Assembly (NCBI GenBank): GCA_023128135.1
Contig: JAGMEO010000039.1
Span: 1-5,488 of the forward strand
DNA length: 5,488 nucleotides
Source: Candidatus Bathyarchaeota archaeon
GTDB taxonomy: Archaea; Thermoproteota; Bathyarchaeia; RBG-16-48-13; JAGMEO01
Direction: 5' to 3'
The position numbers and the translations under genes were made by a program. Within the stretch, counting starts at the first letter, position 1. The number at the start of each line of letters is the position of its first letter. Positions 4,781 through 5,488 of the stretch are shown here, piece by piece. The notes below the pieces were generated by a model. The model searched no databases, was not told the DNA's origin, and saw only the letters and a program-made list of their open reading frames with translations.

Positions 4781-5488
4781 TTATATGAGTTTTTTTAGAG
4801 CTTCACAAATTATTGGGGCAATAGAGATGCTATTCACTTTATCAGGTATGGAATTTGTGCCAACTATTCCCTCTGCGCCTGCTGACATTATTCTTTTAAA
4901 CGCGTCTTCAACAAAAATTGGATGAACAACCGCTACATACACTTTACTTGCTTTTTGTTTTTTTAGAACATTGATAGCAGCTTGTGTTGTAGCCCCTGTG
5001 CTAATTATATCGTCAATGACCACAACCTCTCTGTCTTTTACATCAAAGTCTTTTTCACAAATTTCCAGTTCTCCAGTTATTACATCTCTTTTTTTTTGCA
5101 GCCATCCACATCCTCCTTTCAGAATTTTGTCAGCCTCCTCGGCTAACCCTAATGCTCCATCATCAGGCGCAAATGCAAACGCTCCTTCCAGCCCTTCTTG
5201 TTTTAAATAGTTTGTTAGAAGCGGGACAGCTGACAGGTTTTCAGTAGGTATGTTAAACCAATCAAGGATTTCAGGTTCATGTATGTTTACAGTAATGAAT
5301 CGGTCGGCTCCCGCCGATTCGATGAGTTCAATGGTGCCTTTTGCACTCACACACTCTCCAGGTCTTGATCTTCTCATCTGTCTAGCGTAAGCAAAAAATG
5401 GTGTAACAGCTGTGACTGATTTTGCGCCAAGTTCCTTTGCTGTTTTAATAAGAAAAAGAAGTTGCATCGTGTGTGTGTCTTGTGGTGG
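4781..5488 (-). CDS. prs: Ribose-phosphate pyrophosphokinase (PRPP synthetase), 5' end cut by right window edge
   Basis: Transfers the pyrophosphate of ATP to ribose 5-phosphate, giving PRPP for purine, pyrimidine, histidine and related pathways; cytoplasmic phosphoribosyltransferase-fold enzyme. The frame stays open to the edge: seven codons (PPQDTHT) precede the ATG at 5465-5467, and PPQDTH is a conserved internal motif of the family, so that ATG is not the start. Of 235 visible residues, the ATP-binding YARQ is at 34-37, PGE at 43-45, TVNIHE with the conserved His at 66-71, APDDGAL at 107-113, the flexible-loop KKR at 132-134 and the PRPP loop IDDIISTGATT at 158-168. The loop's usual STGGT reads STGAT. 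About 50-60 N-terminal residues are missing by comparison with archaeal enzymes of roughly 285 residues. A run of nine A bases (5089-5097) codes for part of QKKR without breaking the frame. It converges on yjbQ. Confidence 0.92.
   Translation of the reverse strand, partial: PPQDTHTMQLLFLIKTAKELGAKSVTAVTPFFAYARQMRRSRPGECVSAKGTIELIESAGADRFITVNIHEPEILDWFNIPTENLSAVPLLTNYLKQEGLEGAFAFAPDDGALGLAEEADKILKGGCGWLQKKRDVITGELEICEKDFDVKDREVVVIDDIISTGATTQAAINVLKKQKASKVYVAVVHPIFVEDAFKRIMSAGAEGIVGTNSIPDKVNSISIAPIICEALKKLI

Noticed and set aside
5089..5097. Run of nine A on the coding strand of prs as a frameshift or programmed slippage site
   Set aside because: The frame is intact on both sides and encodes the conserved QKKR loop. 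No second product or alternative stop arrangement suggests slippage.
4971..5210. Plus-strand open frame opposite the PRPP synthetase gene
   Set aside because: The product is rich in Ser, Pro and Ala as expected from reading the complement of a coding strand, and it overlaps the conserved PRPP loop.
5465..5467. ATG as the true start of the PRPP synthetase gene
   Set aside because: Seven upstream in-frame codons encode the conserved PPQDTH motif, so the gene continues beyond the window.
5468..5480. GT-repeat near the right edge as a microsatellite or regulatory repeat
   Set aside because: It is coding sequence for the conserved DTHT segment of PRPP synthetase.
1..5488. tRNA/rRNA genes, CRISPR repeats, insertion sequences, toxin or defence genes
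   Set aside because: I looked for cloverleaf-type sequences, direct repeat arrays, terminal inverted repeats and relevant protein families and saw none. Every stretch longer than about 130 bp is accounted for by a housekeeping gene.

Overview
The window reads as a fragment of an archaeal chromosome, moderately AT-rich and tightly packed, holding housekeeping genes of tRNA maturation and sugar-phosphate metabolism. Archaeal origin is inferred from a Trm-G10-type tRNA methyltransferase, the start of an archaeal-like RNase Z, a short class of PRPP synthetase, TATA-like boxes at translation starts, and Shine-Dalgarno (SD) sequences mainly on internal genes. A member of the Thermoproteota, perhaps Bathyarchaeia, would fit, but the lineage is a guess from gene content.

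Layout. On the minus strand, from position 1912 down to 1, lie rpe (ribulose-phosphate 3-epimerase), trmG10 (tRNA G10 N2-methyltransferase) and the first 47 codons of rnz (RNase Z), which runs off the left edge. Spacing is 44 bp, then 12 bp, and the rnz ribosome site touches the trmG10 stop codon. A 118-130 bp divergent promoter region separates this run from the plus-strand run: a phosphofructokinase with the active-site signature of pyrophosphate-dependent enzymes, a class II aldolase of an unusual long form 14 bp downstream, and, after a 79 bp gap with a weak hairpin and T-tracts, a YjbQ-family gene. On the right, convergent with yjbQ, is the 3' four-fifths of a PRPP synthetase gene, cut by the right edge.

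How the genes fit together. The kinase and aldolase would carry fructose 6-phosphate to triose phosphates. With pyrophosphate as donor the kinase step is reversible. Rpe interconverts ribulose and xylulose 5-phosphates, and PRPP synthetase turns ribose 5-phosphate into PRPP for nucleotide synthesis. The tRNA genes share a transcription unit with rpe.

I found no RNA gene, mobile element, CRISPR array or defence system. The window looks like core chromosome. The points worth a second look are enzyme-level (pyrophosphate signature of the kinase, lost NxDTD motif in the aldolase, two substitutions in Rpe) and translational (a probable CTG start for rnz, abundant TTG starts).
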